A DNA stretch of 64,000 bases from Pseudoalteromonas sp. T1lg23B (GCF_002964665.1 NZ_PQBZ01000034.1:1426429-1490428); one strand, 5' to 3'; counted from the stretch's first letter, positions 8,456 to 19,352 are shown. Made by a program: numbers and translations. The notes: a model not told the origin generated them from the sequence alone.

Positions 8456-10423
8456 ATGATCATAATAAATGGCAAACGACTTGACCCTATAACTGATGAG
8501 CTCACATACAAAGACAAAGTAATTCAACTTGAGCCCAAGGTCTTGGCTGTTTTATTGGCACTATATGAAGCTAAAGGACAGTTGGTTTCACAACAAACCT
8601 TGCTAGACAGTATCTGGCATAACACGGTAGTTGCACCAAATGCATTACAACGTTGTATCACTCAATTGCGTAAACACCTTGATGATGACGACAAGACACT
8701 GATCCAAACGTTCCCGAAAAAAGGTTATCGCTTGTGCCTCAAGCCTCAGCACAGCAACCTTTTTACTAATAGAGCTTTTATGTTTGTGAGTGCCTGTTTT
8801 TTAGTATCACTATTTGCATTGTTGCTGCTCCAAAAGTTAATAACCGACTCTTCCGTAGCTGCCACAACAAAGCAAATACGGCAAGTCATCCCCATAACAT
8901 ACAGCAAAGCCTCCGAACACAGCGGCACATATGGCCACTATCATTACGCATACATTACTGATATAGCACCACAGCAACAGGTGCTCACGGTACTCAATAG
9001 CAGCACACAGCAAAGCCAAGTCTTACTTCATGCCGCTCATTTTTATAGTGCGCCCGCTTTTGCCCCTCAATCAAAACGTTTGCTGATAAGCCAACAGCGC
9101 AAGCCTTTGCAGCCACAGCTTCATAAATGTAGTCAGTTAGTACTTATCAACTTAACAACTACTAAACAGCAAGATGTTGGTAACTGTGCTCAACCATTTA
9201 TTGAGAAAATACTCTGGCTTAGCGAAGACCGAGTTGTTTTATTGGCAAGCAACCAATTGAGTATGCTCTCGCTCGCGTCACCAGAACAAGCACAGGCATT
9301 ACAGTTACCTAATGATGTTAAGCGCCTAGTTGATATACAACCGCATGATGCCAGCACTGTGCAGCTCAGCGGAGTTAACCCAACGGGAGAAGCTAAATTG
9401 TGGTTGGTGCGCATTGAGGGCTATACGCTAAATACCTTAAACGCCCAGTCATTGTCATCTTCGCCAACGCAAACAAGCATAGTGAAACTTAACAACAAGC
9501 AACAGGTTCATGCATATAACAATCAGCTATTTTTCTACCAAGACAGCGCGTTAACGGGGCAAGCACTCATCCACAGTCCATACAAGATAGAATTAAACGA
9601 TGTAATTGACGCAAACACTTTACTGGCAACACAGGCGTATCAAGATCAGGACATTACCGAAAGACGGTTTGATGACACGGGGAAATATCAGGACCATTTC
9701 ATCAGTGAAAGTGAGTTTATAGAAGGTGATGCTCAATATCAGCCAAACACACATAACATCGCGTTTTTATCCTCTCGCTCAGGTTCATCACAACTTTGGA
9801 TCACAGCACAGCAACCTCGGCAGCTCACTTTTGCACAGCCCGTGAGCAACTTTGTATGGCAGCAAAATGGTCAAGCTCTTTGGTTTTTAAGTGATGCGAA
9901 GCTCTACCGGCTAACCATGGATGGGCAACTGACAATGCTCTCATTACCGGTAACACTTGGACAGCTTTTTCAGCATGTGGAGTTTGAACAGGAAAATCGC
10001 TATTTACTAGCCAGCCAAGACAACAACAATCATCTTTTAAAAATTGACCTTAACACACTGACAGTCACAACCTTGTTAAATGAGCCAGTAAATTGGGCGC
10101 AAGAAACACAGCAAAATGAGGTGTTTTTTGCCACACAAACAGGCTATCTCCAGCGCCTTGAGGGCCACTCCATTACTCAAGAGAGCGCTTTTAAAGACCA
10201 AAAACTGCAATGGCGTTTTTATTATCGTGATAGTCGGTTGGTGGTGCCGTTAAAGGACCAAACAATTTGGGCGTTTGATCCAACCGAGCACAGCAAGCAG
10301 TTTCTAAGTAAGTACGATGAACGAGTGCACCTAGTCAGTGATATAAAACTGACACCACTGTCGCTGTTAGCAACAACAGCAGGTGAACATCACGCCAATT
10401 TAGTGAAAATTATTATTGATTAA
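8456..10423 (+). CDS. CadC/ToxR-like membrane-bound regulator with beta-propeller-like sensor
   Basis: The 655-residue protein starts with an OmpR/PhoB-type winged helix (about 1-98; LEPKVLAVLLALYEAKGQLV and TFPKKGYRL). A single membrane segment at about 103-126 follows, then a large periplasmic region of about 520 residues with repeated WD/TolB-like strands, such as HNIAFLSSRSGSSQLWI. This is the topology of CadC-like one-component regulators that bind DNA from the membrane. The ligand and targets are unknown. Its 3' end overlaps the convergent esterase gene by 24 bp, and it sits right after a LysR gene. Confidence 0.85.
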   Translation: MIIINGKRLDPITDELTYKDKVIQLEPKVLAVLLALYEAKGQLVSQQTLLDSIWHNTVVAPNALQRCITQLRKHLDDDDKTLIQTFPKKGYRLCLKPQHSNLFTNRAFMFVSACFLVSLFALLLLQKLITDSSVAATTKQIRQVIPITYSKASEHSGTYGHYHYAYITDIAPQQQVLTVLNSSTQQSQVLLHAAHFYSAPAFAPQSKRLLISQQRKPLQPQLHKCSQLVLINLTTTKQQDVGNCAQPFIEKILWLSEDRVVLLASNQLSMLSLASPEQAQALQLPNDVKRLVDIQPHDASTVQLSGVNPTGEAKLWLVRIEGYTLNTLNAQSLSSSPTQTSIVKLNNKQQVHAYNNQLFFYQDSALTGQALIHSPYKIELNDVIDANTLLATQAYQDQDITERRFDDTGKYQDHFISESEFIEGDAQYQPNTHNIAFLSSRSGSSQLWITAQQPRQLTFAQPVSNFVWQQNGQALWFLSDAKLYRLTMDGQLTMLSLPVTLGQLFQHVEFEQENRYLLASQDNNNHLLKIDLNTLTVTTLLNEPVNWAQETQQNEVFFATQTGYLQRLEGHSITQESAFKDQKLQWRFYYRDSRLVVPLKDQTIWAFDPTEHSKQFLSKYDERVHLVSDIKLTPLSLLATTAGEHHANLVKIIID

Positions 10424-11506
10424 GCTCCCAATATAACTCTGTGCTTCTTCATTATGCTGCGCTTTAGCAAGTGCTAAAGCACTTTTTAGCAAAGGCTTTG
10501 CGGCAATGGGCTGCGATATTTTAAGTAAAGCCTGTGCGTAGCGTAGGTGATAGATCACATTGGTTGGGTTGTGTTTGATTAAGTGTTCAAATACCTGTTT
10601 GCCTTTATGCGCCTGCCCTTGTTCAAAATAGTAGTTGGCTAATCCTTGTAACTTGCCGTTTGGTGACATGTCATAACCATACTTTTTATTAGCCCTTTGC
10701 TGTTGTGAAAGCACAGCAGCTATTCCTCCCTTGGCATAAGGCGCATAGTCCACAATTCGCATATCAGAAAACAACCACTTTGCTCCTTGCTCAAAAGACA
10801 GCAGCGGTGCACTCAAGTAGTTTTCTGCGCTGAGATCCACAAAAGAACTCTCCTCAAAGTTGTACAACGGCTTCGTTAAAGCTACAAAGTGTGGCTTATT
10901 CTCAGTGAACGATCCCAATGACAAATGTAAAGAGCGACCCTTTAAAGTATTTTCTAGCGCTTTACTCATAGCTTTTCGCCAATCTTCATCCGCCAGCCCC
11001 AACGCTGGACTGGTAATAATACCCCCTTGATACTGCTGCGGATACTGAGCAAACAGCTCCAGTGCGATATTTCCCCGAGAGGAAAACCCCTCCAACACCG
11101 TATATCGCGCTATGCGAAAAACGCTTTTTAAATAAACGAAAATATCTTTGTGTAATACTTGAGCAAGCTTGTTTGTATATGCCCCCTGGGCTAATTCCTC
11201 CTTTTGGGCCACCTCTATATCTGGTAGTTGAAGAATAATCATTTGTGGCATAGGACCAAAATCAACATGACTAAGCCAATCAACTTGCGAACGTAACACT
11301 TCCATACGGCTACTTCCGGCGCTGGTCACTAGCAAGGGGTATTGTTTAGTATCAGTTTTCTCATAATTATATGGCACATAGAGATTCACTTTAAGGCGAC
11401 GCTGTAAAACGTCAGAATGAATATCCAACTCGTGAAGTACAGCGTTAATAGCCCAACTTAATGGGCTAAATAAACATATAGCGATGGCAATGAATAAGTT
11501 TTTCAT
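10400..11506 (-). CDS. Secreted alpha/beta-hydrolase (esterase D-like) with C-terminal TPR region
   Basis: The 368-residue protein has an N-terminal signal peptide (about 1-19, ending SWA). An alpha/beta-hydrolase domain follows, with the nucleophile motif GFSSRG at about residue 142. The last roughly 80 residues look like tetratricopeptide repeats (ANYYFEQGQAHKGKQVFEHL, HLRYAQALLKISQPIAAKPL). This combination is common in periplasmic esterases related to the IroE/Fes-like and esterase D groups; the substrate is unknown. The gene is convergent with the CadC-like regulator and shares its last 24 bp, which raises the chance of antisense interplay between the two transcripts. Confidence 0.8.
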   Translation of the reverse strand: MKNLFIAIAICLFSPLSWAINAVLHELDIHSDVLQRRLKVNLYVPYNYEKTDTKQYPLLVTSAGSSRMEVLRSQVDWLSHVDFGPMPQMIILQLPDIEVAQKEELAQGAYTNKLAQVLHKDIFVYLKSVFRIARYTVLEGFSSRGNIALELFAQYPQQYQGGIITSPALGLADEDWRKAMSKALENTLKGRSLHLSLGSFTENKPHFVALTKPLYNFEESSFVDLSAENYLSAPLLSFEQGAKWLFSDMRIVDYAPYAKGGIAAVLSQQQRANKKYGYDMSPNGKLQGLANYYFEQGQAHKGKQVFEHLIKHNPTNVIYHLRYAQALLKISQPIAAKPLLKSALALAKAQHNEEAQSYIGSLINNNFH

Positions 11507-11680
11507 AATGGCTCCTTATAAAACGAGCCAAAACCCTAACTTAAGTGTGCAACTAAAGGATTGATAATCTATTGATAAATAACTGATGAATCACTGATAA
11601 GGAAATAAAAGTTTATAATTTAATAAGTTAAATGTGATGTAGAGCTCTGTATATAACCAGAGCTCTACGAGAACATCCGA

Positions 11681-12850
11681 TTATTTACCGACCGCTTGCT
11701 TAGCAAATAACTGTTTCAAAGGGCCAAGCTTGTCAACCATACTTAGGCCAACACCGCGTACTAGCTTTTTAAGTGGATGAGCACCTTCAAACAGTTCTTT
11801 GAGCCCTTGCATCATGGCAATATGCTTTTGCGCGTCCAGTTTGCGTGCTCTTTCATACTCTCGTAAAGTTCTGTGAGTCGCAAACTCACTACCTTGCTCT
11901 GCGCTCAACAAATCAATTAATAACTCTGCGTCTTTTAACCCCAAATTCATACCCAGACCAGCTAAAGGATGAATGGTATGTGCAGCATCGCCCATCAGCA
12001 CCACTTTGTTGTTAAGCCATTGCTTTGCATAACGCATTCTCAGAGGAAACACCGCTCTGTCGGGTGCCACTTCACACAAGCCACATTGCCCATCAATGGC
12101 GACGTTCAGTGCTTTGTTAAAGTCCTCATCTGATAACGCCATTAATCGCTCAGCTTCTTGTGGTGAGGTCGACCAAACTATCGAATGATGATACTCATCA
12201 TGCAATGGCAAAAAGGCAAGCGGTCCGGTGGGCAAAAACACCTGACGTGCTGTGGCATCATGAGGAAGTTGGGTTTTTACCGTTGCAACGATGGCGTGAT
12301 GATCATAATCCCAAAATGTCATTGGCATCTTAAACTGAGTACGGATCGCAGAGTTTGCGCCATCACATGCCACCAGTAATTTGGCCATCAATGGTGTACC
12401 TGACTCTAAGGTTACAAGTACGTCACTGTCGGTTTGATGGATACTTTGATAACGTGTATTAAACGCCAAGCTCACATTACTAAATTGTTTGAGCTTATTG
12501 TAGAGCCCGTAGCGGATTGCGTCATTTTCGATGATATGACCCAGCTCAGGCAAATCCAACTCACTGCTGTTAAAAGCGATTTTGCCAAAGCTGTCCTGAT
12601 CGCGTACATCCATATGAGTGTAAGGCGTTGCCCGTAAAGCCCTTATGTCCTGCCACACTTCCAACCGCTCAAACAATGTTTGGCTAGCAAGACTGATAGC
12701 ACTGACACGATTAGCAAATAGCTCTCCTAAAGGCTGCGGTTCGCCAGAGCTATCTATCACTTGAACAGTTATACCCGCTTTGGCTAGCCCGAGTGCGAGC
12801 GTTAAACCTACGGCTCCGCCGCCAACGATACATACTTGAACTTGCTGCAT
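11681..12850 (-). CDS. ubiI: 2-polyprenylphenol hydroxylase UbiI/VisC-type (FAD monooxygenase)
   Basis: A 389-residue UbiH/UbiF/UbiI-family flavoprotein that hydroxylates the ring of the ubiquinone precursor. The Rossmann dinucleotide motif VCIVGGGAVGLTLALGLA opens the protein. The second FAD motif, VVLMGDAAHTIHPLAGLGMN, is at about residue 275. I prefer UbiI over UbiF because the gene directly follows ubiH, as visC/ubiI does in Escherichia coli. The start codon overlaps the ubiH stop by one base (TAATG), so the pair should be translationally coupled. In E. coli gcvT follows directly; here four genes lie between. Confidence 0.9.
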   Translation of the reverse strand: MQQVQVCIVGGGAVGLTLALGLAKAGITVQVIDSSGEPQPLGELFANRVSAISLASQTLFERLEVWQDIRALRATPYTHMDVRDQDSFGKIAFNSSELDLPELGHIIENDAIRYGLYNKLKQFSNVSLAFNTRYQSIHQTDSDVLVTLESGTPLMAKLLVACDGANSAIRTQFKMPMTFWDYDHHAIVATVKTQLPHDATARQVFLPTGPLAFLPLHDEYHHSIVWSTSPQEAERLMALSDEDFNKALNVAIDGQCGLCEVAPDRAVFPLRMRYAKQWLNNKVVLMGDAAHTIHPLAGLGMNLGLKDAELLIDLLSAEQGSEFATHRTLREYERARKLDAQKHIAMMQGLKELFEGAHPLKKLVRGVGLSMVDKLGPLKQLFAKQAVGK

Positions 12851-14034
12851 TAGCGATTTCCTTTGATCACATGGCCCATTAATTGTTTAGCAAGTGGTGC
12901 TTTTAGACGCGAAGACAATGCCATTGCAAACAAACCACAACTGCGGCCTAATGCCATTAGTCTTGAAGAATTAGAGAATAAGCGCACCAAAGAGTCAGTG
13001 AGTGTCATCACCGTTTTAATATCTTGTTCTCTAGATAATTCATAACGACGCGTGAAGTTATAGTCGCCAATTTGCTCTTTATCGGTACTTACCAATAATT
13101 CAACTAAACACTGTATATCTCGTAGTCCAAGGTTAAAACCCTGCCCCGCTATCGGATGGATAGCATGTGCCGCATTACCAATGACCAAACACCGATGGTG
13201 AACCACTTTTTCGACACGCCCCAGTACTAGCGGGTAACTGGCTCGCATACCGACTTGCGTGAATAGCCCAGCTCGATATCCAAACGCATCGTGTAATTGC
13301 TTGATAAACTGGTCAGCATCCATGTGTTGATACTGCTCTAACTGGCTATTTTCCATGCACCACACAAGCGAATATCGGTCATTACTCATTGGCAATAATG
13401 CCATGGGCCCATGTTCTGTAAAGCGCTCAAAAGCATGACCGTTATGACCATCCTGTACTTTAACATTAGCGATCAACGCCCCTTGCTCATAGGCAAGACT
13501 GTTAAAGTTCAGGTTCAACAGTGCTCGGGTTGGAGATTGTGCCCCATCGGCAATCACCATCAATTTTGTGCAAATGGTTTGCCCAACACTTAAAGTTAGT
13601 TCCACGCTATCCGTGGTTTGCGTTAATGCTTCAATTGTTGCGGGACAAAACAGCGTAACCCCCGCATCTTTTAACTGTTGATGTAGATATGCGCCATAGG
13701 GGTTTACCTCAACCACATACCCCAAAGCATCACATTGATAGTCTTGATGATGAATATGCGTTTTACCAAAGTGGCCGCGATCAGAAACATGTACTTGTTT
13801 TATAGCCTGTGCAAAAGGCCAACTCGGCTCAAATAAGCCTAACTTTTCAAGGTAACATACCGATTGTTGCGCCAGTGCAATGCTTCTGTCATCAAAGCTA
13901 GGATGTGTCTTATCTTTGGGAGTAAAGGCTTCGACAACGCCAATTTTGTGATCAGCATTAAGCTTGCTAATTGCCAACGCGGCGGTGGCACCAGCCATAC
14001 CACCACCAACAATAAGAATATCAAAGTGTTGCAA
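12850..14034 (-). CDS. ubiH: 2-octaprenyl-6-methoxyphenol hydroxylase
   Basis: UbiH is an FAD-dependent monooxygenase of ubiquinone synthesis. The 394-residue protein carries the N-terminal FAD motif ILIVGGGMAGATAALAI and the conserved CLVIGNAAHAIHPIAGQGFN at about residue 285. The start codon is TTG with AGGAG six bases upstream; there is no suitable ATG. It begins 9 bp after pepP and its stop overlaps the start of ubiI, so ygfB-pepP-ubiH-ubiI form one operon as in other gammaproteobacteria. Confidence 0.95.
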   Translation of the reverse strand: MQHFDILIVGGGMAGATAALAISKLNADHKIGVVEAFTPKDKTHPSFDDRSIALAQQSVCYLEKLGLFEPSWPFAQAIKQVHVSDRGHFGKTHIHHQDYQCDALGYVVEVNPYGAYLHQQLKDAGVTLFCPATIEALTQTTDSVELTLSVGQTICTKLMVIADGAQSPTRALLNLNFNSLAYEQGALIANVKVQDGHNGHAFERFTEHGPMALLPMSNDRYSLVWCMENSQLEQYQHMDADQFIKQLHDAFGYRAGLFTQVGMRASYPLVLGRVEKVVHHRCLVIGNAAHAIHPIAGQGFNLGLRDIQCLVELLVSTDKEQIGDYNFTRRYELSREQDIKTVMTLTDSLVRLFSNSSRLMALGRSCGLFAMALSSRLKAPLAKQLMGHVIKGNR

Positions 14035-14043
14035 CCTGCTCTC

Positions 14044-15353
14044 CTAGTGTTGCATGAGCGCTTCTATTTCTGTAATGGTCTTTGGCGCATCCGCGGTTAA
14101 GTTCTCAAAGCCATCTTCGGTAACGAGTAAATCGTCTTCAATACGAATACCAATACCTTTATATTTGTCAGGTACTTCAGCATCTTCATCAAAGTACAGC
14201 CCAGGTTCAATAGTTAGCACCATGCCGCTTTCAAACGGTCTATCAGCTTCATCAAGCTTGTACTCGCCGACATCATGCACATCCAACCCTAACCAATGTC
14301 CTAAACCGTGCATATAAAATGCCTTGCACGCTTGATTTTCCATTAGTGTATCTATATCTCCAGCCAAAATACCGAGCTGGATCAAACCTTGTGTCATTAC
14401 TTTCATGGCTGCTTGGTTGGCTTTAACCAAAGTACCACCGGGTTTAACATGCTCAAATGCCGCTTGTTGTGCTTTTAACACCAACTCATACACTTGCTTT
14501 TGTGCATCACTAAAGCGCCCTGAAACCGGAAATGTACGAGTAATATCTGCGGCATAACCTTCTAACTCACACCCTGAATCAATCAATACCAAATCACCAC
14601 TTTTTAGCACATCATTATTTTCGGTGTAATGTAAAATATTGGCATTGTTACCAGAGCCGACAATGGTGCCATAAGCAGGATGACGCGCACCATTCATTGC
14701 GTAGTGATGATGTAATTCAGCCTCTAGCTGATACTCGGTAGCACCCGCTTTGGCAAAACCCATTGCTCGTTTGTGTGCTTCGCAGCTTATTTTTGCCGCC
14801 TTGCGCATTACCGCAATTTCAGCGTCAGATTTGAATAGACGCATTTCATGCACTAGAGGACGAATGTCTTTAATGATTTCTGGCGCTCGAAACCCTTTTT
14901 TGGGCGCGCCGCGCAACGTGCTCAATAACGACCAAATTTTATCATCAAAGTGGCTATATGTACCCTGTCGTAATACAGTACACGCTTGGTGTTGACCAGC
15001 GCTTGCAATTGCTCATCAAGCTCACTCAGTGGATAGCTGTGATCAAATAAATATTGCGTTTTTGCTTGTTCATAGCCAACGCGACGGCCATGCCAAATCT
15101 CCGCTATTTTATCTTTGTTCCGACAAAACAAATGACTGCTAACTTGTTCATCTCTATCTTTGCACAAAACCAGTACAGCATCAGGTTCATTGAAGCCGGT
15201 TAAATAATAAAAGTCACTGTCTTGACGAAAAGGAAACTCAGTGTCGCGGCTACGCGTCAACTCAACCGCCGCAGGGATCACAGCCACTGCGTTTTTATCT
15301 AACTGTGATAACAAACGTGTTCTGCGTTGTAAAAACTCTTTTGTTTCAATCAT
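14044..15353 (-). pseudogene. pepP: Xaa-Pro aminopeptidase P, interrupted by a one-base frameshift
   Basis: PepP removes N-terminal residues next to proline and is a two-manganese M24 peptidase. The N-terminal part (start 15353) covers the AMP_N domain, with FPFRQDSDFYYLTGFNEPDA. The remainder, in another frame, has the M24 catalytic domain with LVLIDSGCELEGYAADITRT, HGLGHWLGLDVHD and TIEPGLY. The frames join when one base is added at about 14970, giving YYRQGTYSHFDDKIW across the joint, as expected for the family. Total length after repair is about 436 residues, which is normal. Neighbouring genes are intact, so a sequencing error is plausible. The start overlaps the ygfB stop by one base. 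Confidence 0.9.
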
Positions 15354-15910
15354 TAGTGTATAGTCTTCGAAGTTGTTGTTAGATCTTTGCCCATTTCAGC
15401 AAAACACAGCATGGCTGATACTCGGATATATTCAATGATCTCATGCAGAGCTTGTTGGTCTTCTTCGGTGTCATCAAAATGTGTATCGAGTTTGGTTATT
15501 TCCGTAAAATCGCTGATCACCTCTTTAACATCAGCAGATAACTTACCATAATCTTTTTGTTTTAAACCAAACCCTAATAAGAAACCCGATACCCAGCCAA
15601 CTAATGCATTGGCTTGATCTATCAAAGACTCATCTTCACTTGGTAAAAATAACTCAAAGTGAAATTCAGTATCACTGAAGTGTTCAACTACATGTTTGTA
15701 CATTTTGGCAAAGAACTGTTTTAGTTCTTCTTGAAAAGTTTGCCCTTCATTGAACACGTCACTCAATAACCCGAGATATTCTTTTTCTTCAATATTTAAA
15801 CCGCATGCCAACAAGCCACTGATGGCACCATGTACTTCTGCGGGGGCAATATAAATATCGTGTTTTTCAAGCAATAGTTGCGCTTGGATGTAATCGTTTA
15901 GTTCACTCAT
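15353..15910 (-). CDS. ygfB: UPF0149 family protein YgfB
   Basis: A 185-residue member of the UPF0149/YgfB family, a conserved helical protein of uncertain role that sits upstream of pepP in many gammaproteobacteria. The typical segments EVHGAISGLLACG and LVGWVSGFLLGFGL are present. I chose the ATG at 15910 (MSELNDYI) because the family starts there; the 44 codons upstream in frame look non-coding. In E. coli zapA is the divergent neighbour, but here only 6S RNA lies upstream. Confidence 0.9.
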   Translation of the reverse strand: MSELNDYIQAQLLLEKHDIYIAPAEVHGAISGLLACGLNIEEKEYLGLLSDVFNEGQTFQEELKQFFAKMYKHVVEHFSDTEFHFELFLPSEDESLIDQANALVGWVSGFLLGFGLKQKDYGKLSADVKEVISDFTEITKLDTHFDDTEEDQQALHEIIEYIRVSAMLCFAEMGKDLTTTSKTIH

Positions 15911-16091
15911 CAGTTCGACTTTTTTGGCATGTTTACGCTTAATGCTAACACCGCAAGTATAGCAACTCCAAGCAATTGTATGCTTTGGGCTAAAAATCAA
16001 CCACCTGTGCAACTGTGAAGAATAAAAAGCAAGCAAACGCACAACTATTTGCGTTTTATGGTTTCGGCTGGGCGTTATGTTTTATATACTG

Positions 16092-16283
16092 AAGGTGTTC
16101 CCTAGCTCGTAGGACAGCAGATTAAGTCCCTGAGCCGATAAATTTTATTTAGGAATGTAGTTTGCTTGCTTTTGCGCAAGCTCGGCATGTACCGAGAAGC
16201 CTACGGTGAGCTGTTGCGTTCCGCCTTGAACCTCAGGGTTCAAGGGCTGACATCCGCATCCGCGTCGCCGGGGAACATCCTTT
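16092..16283 (+). ncRNA. ssrS: 6S RNA
   Basis: 6S RNA mimics an open promoter and binds sigma-70 RNA polymerase in stationary phase. The sequence shows the conserved CCCTGAGCCGATA block, GAATGT, the GCTCGG...CCGAGAAGCCT hairpin, CCTTGAACC...GGGTTCAAGGG, and a closing stem pairing GGTGTTCCC at the 5' end with GGGGAACATCC at the 3' end. Length of about 190 is normal. A TATACT box at 16085-16090 precedes the 5' end. It is next to ygfB, as in E. coli, but zapA and the 5-formyltetrahydrofolate cyclo-ligase gene are absent here. Ends are estimated from the closing stem. Confidence 0.92.
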
Positions 16284-16344
16284 TCAATTATACTCAATGT
16301 GTTATTCCCAACAAATCAAGCTTTTCAATTTCCTATTGCCAAAA

Positions 16345-16376
16345 AACAAAAAACCCCACAATTGTGAGGCTTTTCT
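16345..16376. terminator. Bidirectional terminator between 6S RNA and the DUF3718 gene
   Basis: CCCCACAATTGTGAGG forms a stem with one mismatch. It is flanked by TTTT on the plus strand and by a longer T run on the minus strand, and it lies downstream of both convergent genes. Confidence 0.7.
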
Positions 16377-16421
16377 ATATCTCTTATACTCGCGATTTGC
16401 ACACCGCAAGCTGAGCTGTAA

Positions 16422-16796
16422 TTAAAGTCCAGCGCGTTCTTTAATTGCAGCAATGATTGGAGAACCACCGTGACCGTTACCTTCAGCCCAAGCGATATCC
16501 GCGCCATCTTCTAACGCGCTTTTTGGTAAGTTTTTAACAATAAACTCACCCGTATCCGCTGCATTACTCGCTATCGCGTGGCGCAATAAATTATTGCCAT
16601 TGCACTGTATCGCATCAAATACGTTACGGATTTTAACACGTGAACTTTTCAGTTTTTTACGTAGAGCACTTTTATCATCCGCGGCAACGTACTCACAAAG
16701 AGACACTGCTAACTGGTCATCAGCACTCGCTTTTTGACTAAATGCTAAAGAAGCTGCACATAAAGAAACAGACACAAGCACAGTAGTTAATTTCAT
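16422..16796 (-). CDS. DUF3718 domain-containing exported protein
   Basis: A small 124-residue protein with a signal peptide (about 1-25, ending KASA). The mature part carries the DUF3718 pattern: LAVSLCEYVAADDKSALRKK, VFDAIQCNGNNLLRHAI and two conserved cysteines. The family occurs in Alteromonadales and Vibrionales and has no known function. I chose the ATG at 16796, which has AGAGGG nine bases upstream; a GTG nine bases further upstream is too close to that site. It is a single gene convergent with 6S RNA. Confidence 0.75.
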   Translation of the reverse strand: MKLTTVLVSVSLCAASLAFSQKASADDQLAVSLCEYVAADDKSALRKKLKSSRVKIRNVFDAIQCNGNNLLRHAIASNAADTGEFIVKNLPKSALEDGADIAWAEGNGHGGSPIIAAIKERAGL

Positions 16797-16875
16797 TCCA
16801 AACACCCTCTAATACTTTATTCGTACCCCAAAAGGAGAGTAATTGTACCAAGTTGCACAAATTTTAGCAATAAAC

Positions 16876-17367
16876 TCATAGTTTTTTCTTTAGAGTTACG
16901 AACTTATGATTATGTGGATTATTCTCATTTGCACTTATAGACTGCTCTTCGATGACCTCCCAGTGCCCTGCTTTGGTATAGTCAGGAAAGCAAGTATCTC
17001 CAGCGACATCTAAATCAATGAAGGTCAAATATAAACGCTCACACATAGGTAGAAACTGCTCATAGATATTACCCCCTCCTATGATCATAACCTCTTCCAC
17101 ATCACTAATAAGCTCAAGCGCAGCTTGAGGTGAACTGACCACCTCGATGCCTGGTGCTGAATAGTTCTCGCTTCGTGTGATCACTATGTTGCGTCGTCCG
17201 GGTAATGGACGCCCGATTGATTCAAATGTTTTTCTGCCCATAACAACGGGTTTGTCCAGCGTAACCCTTTTAAAATGCTTAAGATCTGAGGGCAAATGCC
17301 ATGGCATTTTATTGTCTTGCCCTATCACTCGGTTGTTCGCCATCGCCGCTATCATGGAAATTATCAC
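16876..17367 (-). CDS. folA: Dihydrofolate reductase
   Basis: FolA reduces dihydrofolate to tetrahydrofolate with NADPH and is the trimethoprim target. The catalytic and binding segments IAAMANNRVIG, MPWHLPSDLKHFK, VVMGRKTFESIG, RRNIVITR and VMIIGGGNIYEQFLP are all present. The best start is the GTG at 17367, with GAGG six bases upstream, giving 163 residues. An upstream ATG at 17379 would place the ribosome site inside the coding region. It stands alone, downstream of obgE on the same strand with about 70 bp between them. Confidence 0.95.
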   Translation of the reverse strand: MIISMIAAMANNRVIGQDNKMPWHLPSDLKHFKRVTLDKPVVMGRKTFESIGRPLPGRRNIVITRSENYSAPGIEVVSSPQAALELISDVEEVMIIGGGNIYEQFLPMCERLYLTFIDLDVAGDTCFPDYTKAGHWEVIEEQSISANENNPHNHKFVTLKKKL

Positions 17368-17437
17368 ATTGAACCTCATTAATAATTTAGTATTAAAAAA
17401 GGGCCAAATAGCCCTTAATTACAAAAATAATTGTATC

Positions 17438-18622
<1,185 letters not shown>

Positions 18623-18723
18623 CTAATATCGAAGTATAATACCTTTACCGCTAAAGCTTTAGTTCTTATTGCTTTGTGCATTAAAAACCAATCTTTGTTG
18701 ATAAAGCTATGCTTTTGACAAAC

Positions 18724-18752
18724 AAAAAACCCCGCCGTAGCGGGGTTTTTTC
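18724..18752 (-). terminator. Rho-independent terminator after rpmA
   Basis: AAAAACCCCGC pairs with GCGGGGTTTTT around a four-base loop and ends in T runs. It lies 14 bp after the rpmA stop, so rplU-rpmA is terminated before obgE. Confidence 0.9.
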
Positions 18753-18765
18753 AATCTTTTACCGA

Positions 18766-19023
18766 TTACTCAGCAACGATGCTAACGTATTTACGGTTTA
18801 AAGGACCTTTTTGTTCAAAAACAACTTTACCGTCTGCTTTTGCAAAAATTGTGTGGTCTTTACCGATACCTGCGTTAGTGCCAGCGTGGAACTTAGTACC
18901 ACGTTGACGAACAATGATGTTACCCGCTAATACTGATTCACCACCGAAACGCTTAACACCTAAGCGTTTACTTTCTGAATCACGACCGTTACGAGTACTA
19001 CCAGCTGCCTTCTTATGTGCCAT
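18766..19023 (-). CDS. rpmA: 50S ribosomal protein L27
   Basis: L27 lies near the peptidyl transferase centre. The 85-residue protein begins [20 protein letters not shown] and continues with [10 protein letters not shown], the standard family sequence without an N-terminal extension that needs cleavage. It follows rplU by 17 bp in the same operon. Confidence 0.99.
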   Translation of the reverse strand: MAHKKAAGSTRNGRDSESKRLGVKRFGGESVLAGNIIVRQRGTKFHAGTNAGIGKDHTIFAKADGKVVFEQKGPLNRKYVSIVAE

Positions 19024-19040
19024 CTTTCTGTACCTCTAAA

Positions 19041-19352
19041 TTAAGCGCTAATGCCAGTGATTTTAACTTCAGTGAACCACTGACGGTGGCCCATCTGCTT
19101 ACGAGAATGCTTACGACGTCTAAATTTAACGATCTTAATCTTCTCACCGCGACCGTGTGAAACAACCTCAGCTGTCACTTTGCCACCGTTTACGAACGGT
19201 GCACCGATCTCGATTTTCTCACCATCAGCAACTAAAAGTACTGAATCGAATTCAACTGCTGCACCAGTTTCAACGTCTAATTTCTCTAGACGAATTGTTT
19301 GACCTTCAGTCACACGGTGCTGTTTACCACCACTTTGGAAAACCGCGTACAT
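19041..19352 (-). CDS. rplU: 50S ribosomal protein L21
   Basis: L21 binds 23S rRNA. The 103-residue protein starts [18 protein letters not shown] and ends with the conserved [20 protein letters not shown] region. I chose the ATG at 19352 because all L21 proteins begin here; 17 more codons upstream are open but not conserved. It heads the rplU-rpmA operon and is divergent from ispB, as in E. coli. Confidence 0.99.
   Translation of the reverse strand: MYAVFQSGGKQHRVTEGQTIRLEKLDVETGAAVEFDSVLLVADGEKIEIGAPFVNGGKVTAEVVSHGRGEKIKIVKFRRRKHSRKQMGHRQWFTEVKITGISA

Noticed and set aside
16166..16414. Open frame of 82 codons on the plus strand
   Set aside because: It lies over the 6S RNA and has no ribosome site; the RNA explains the conservation.
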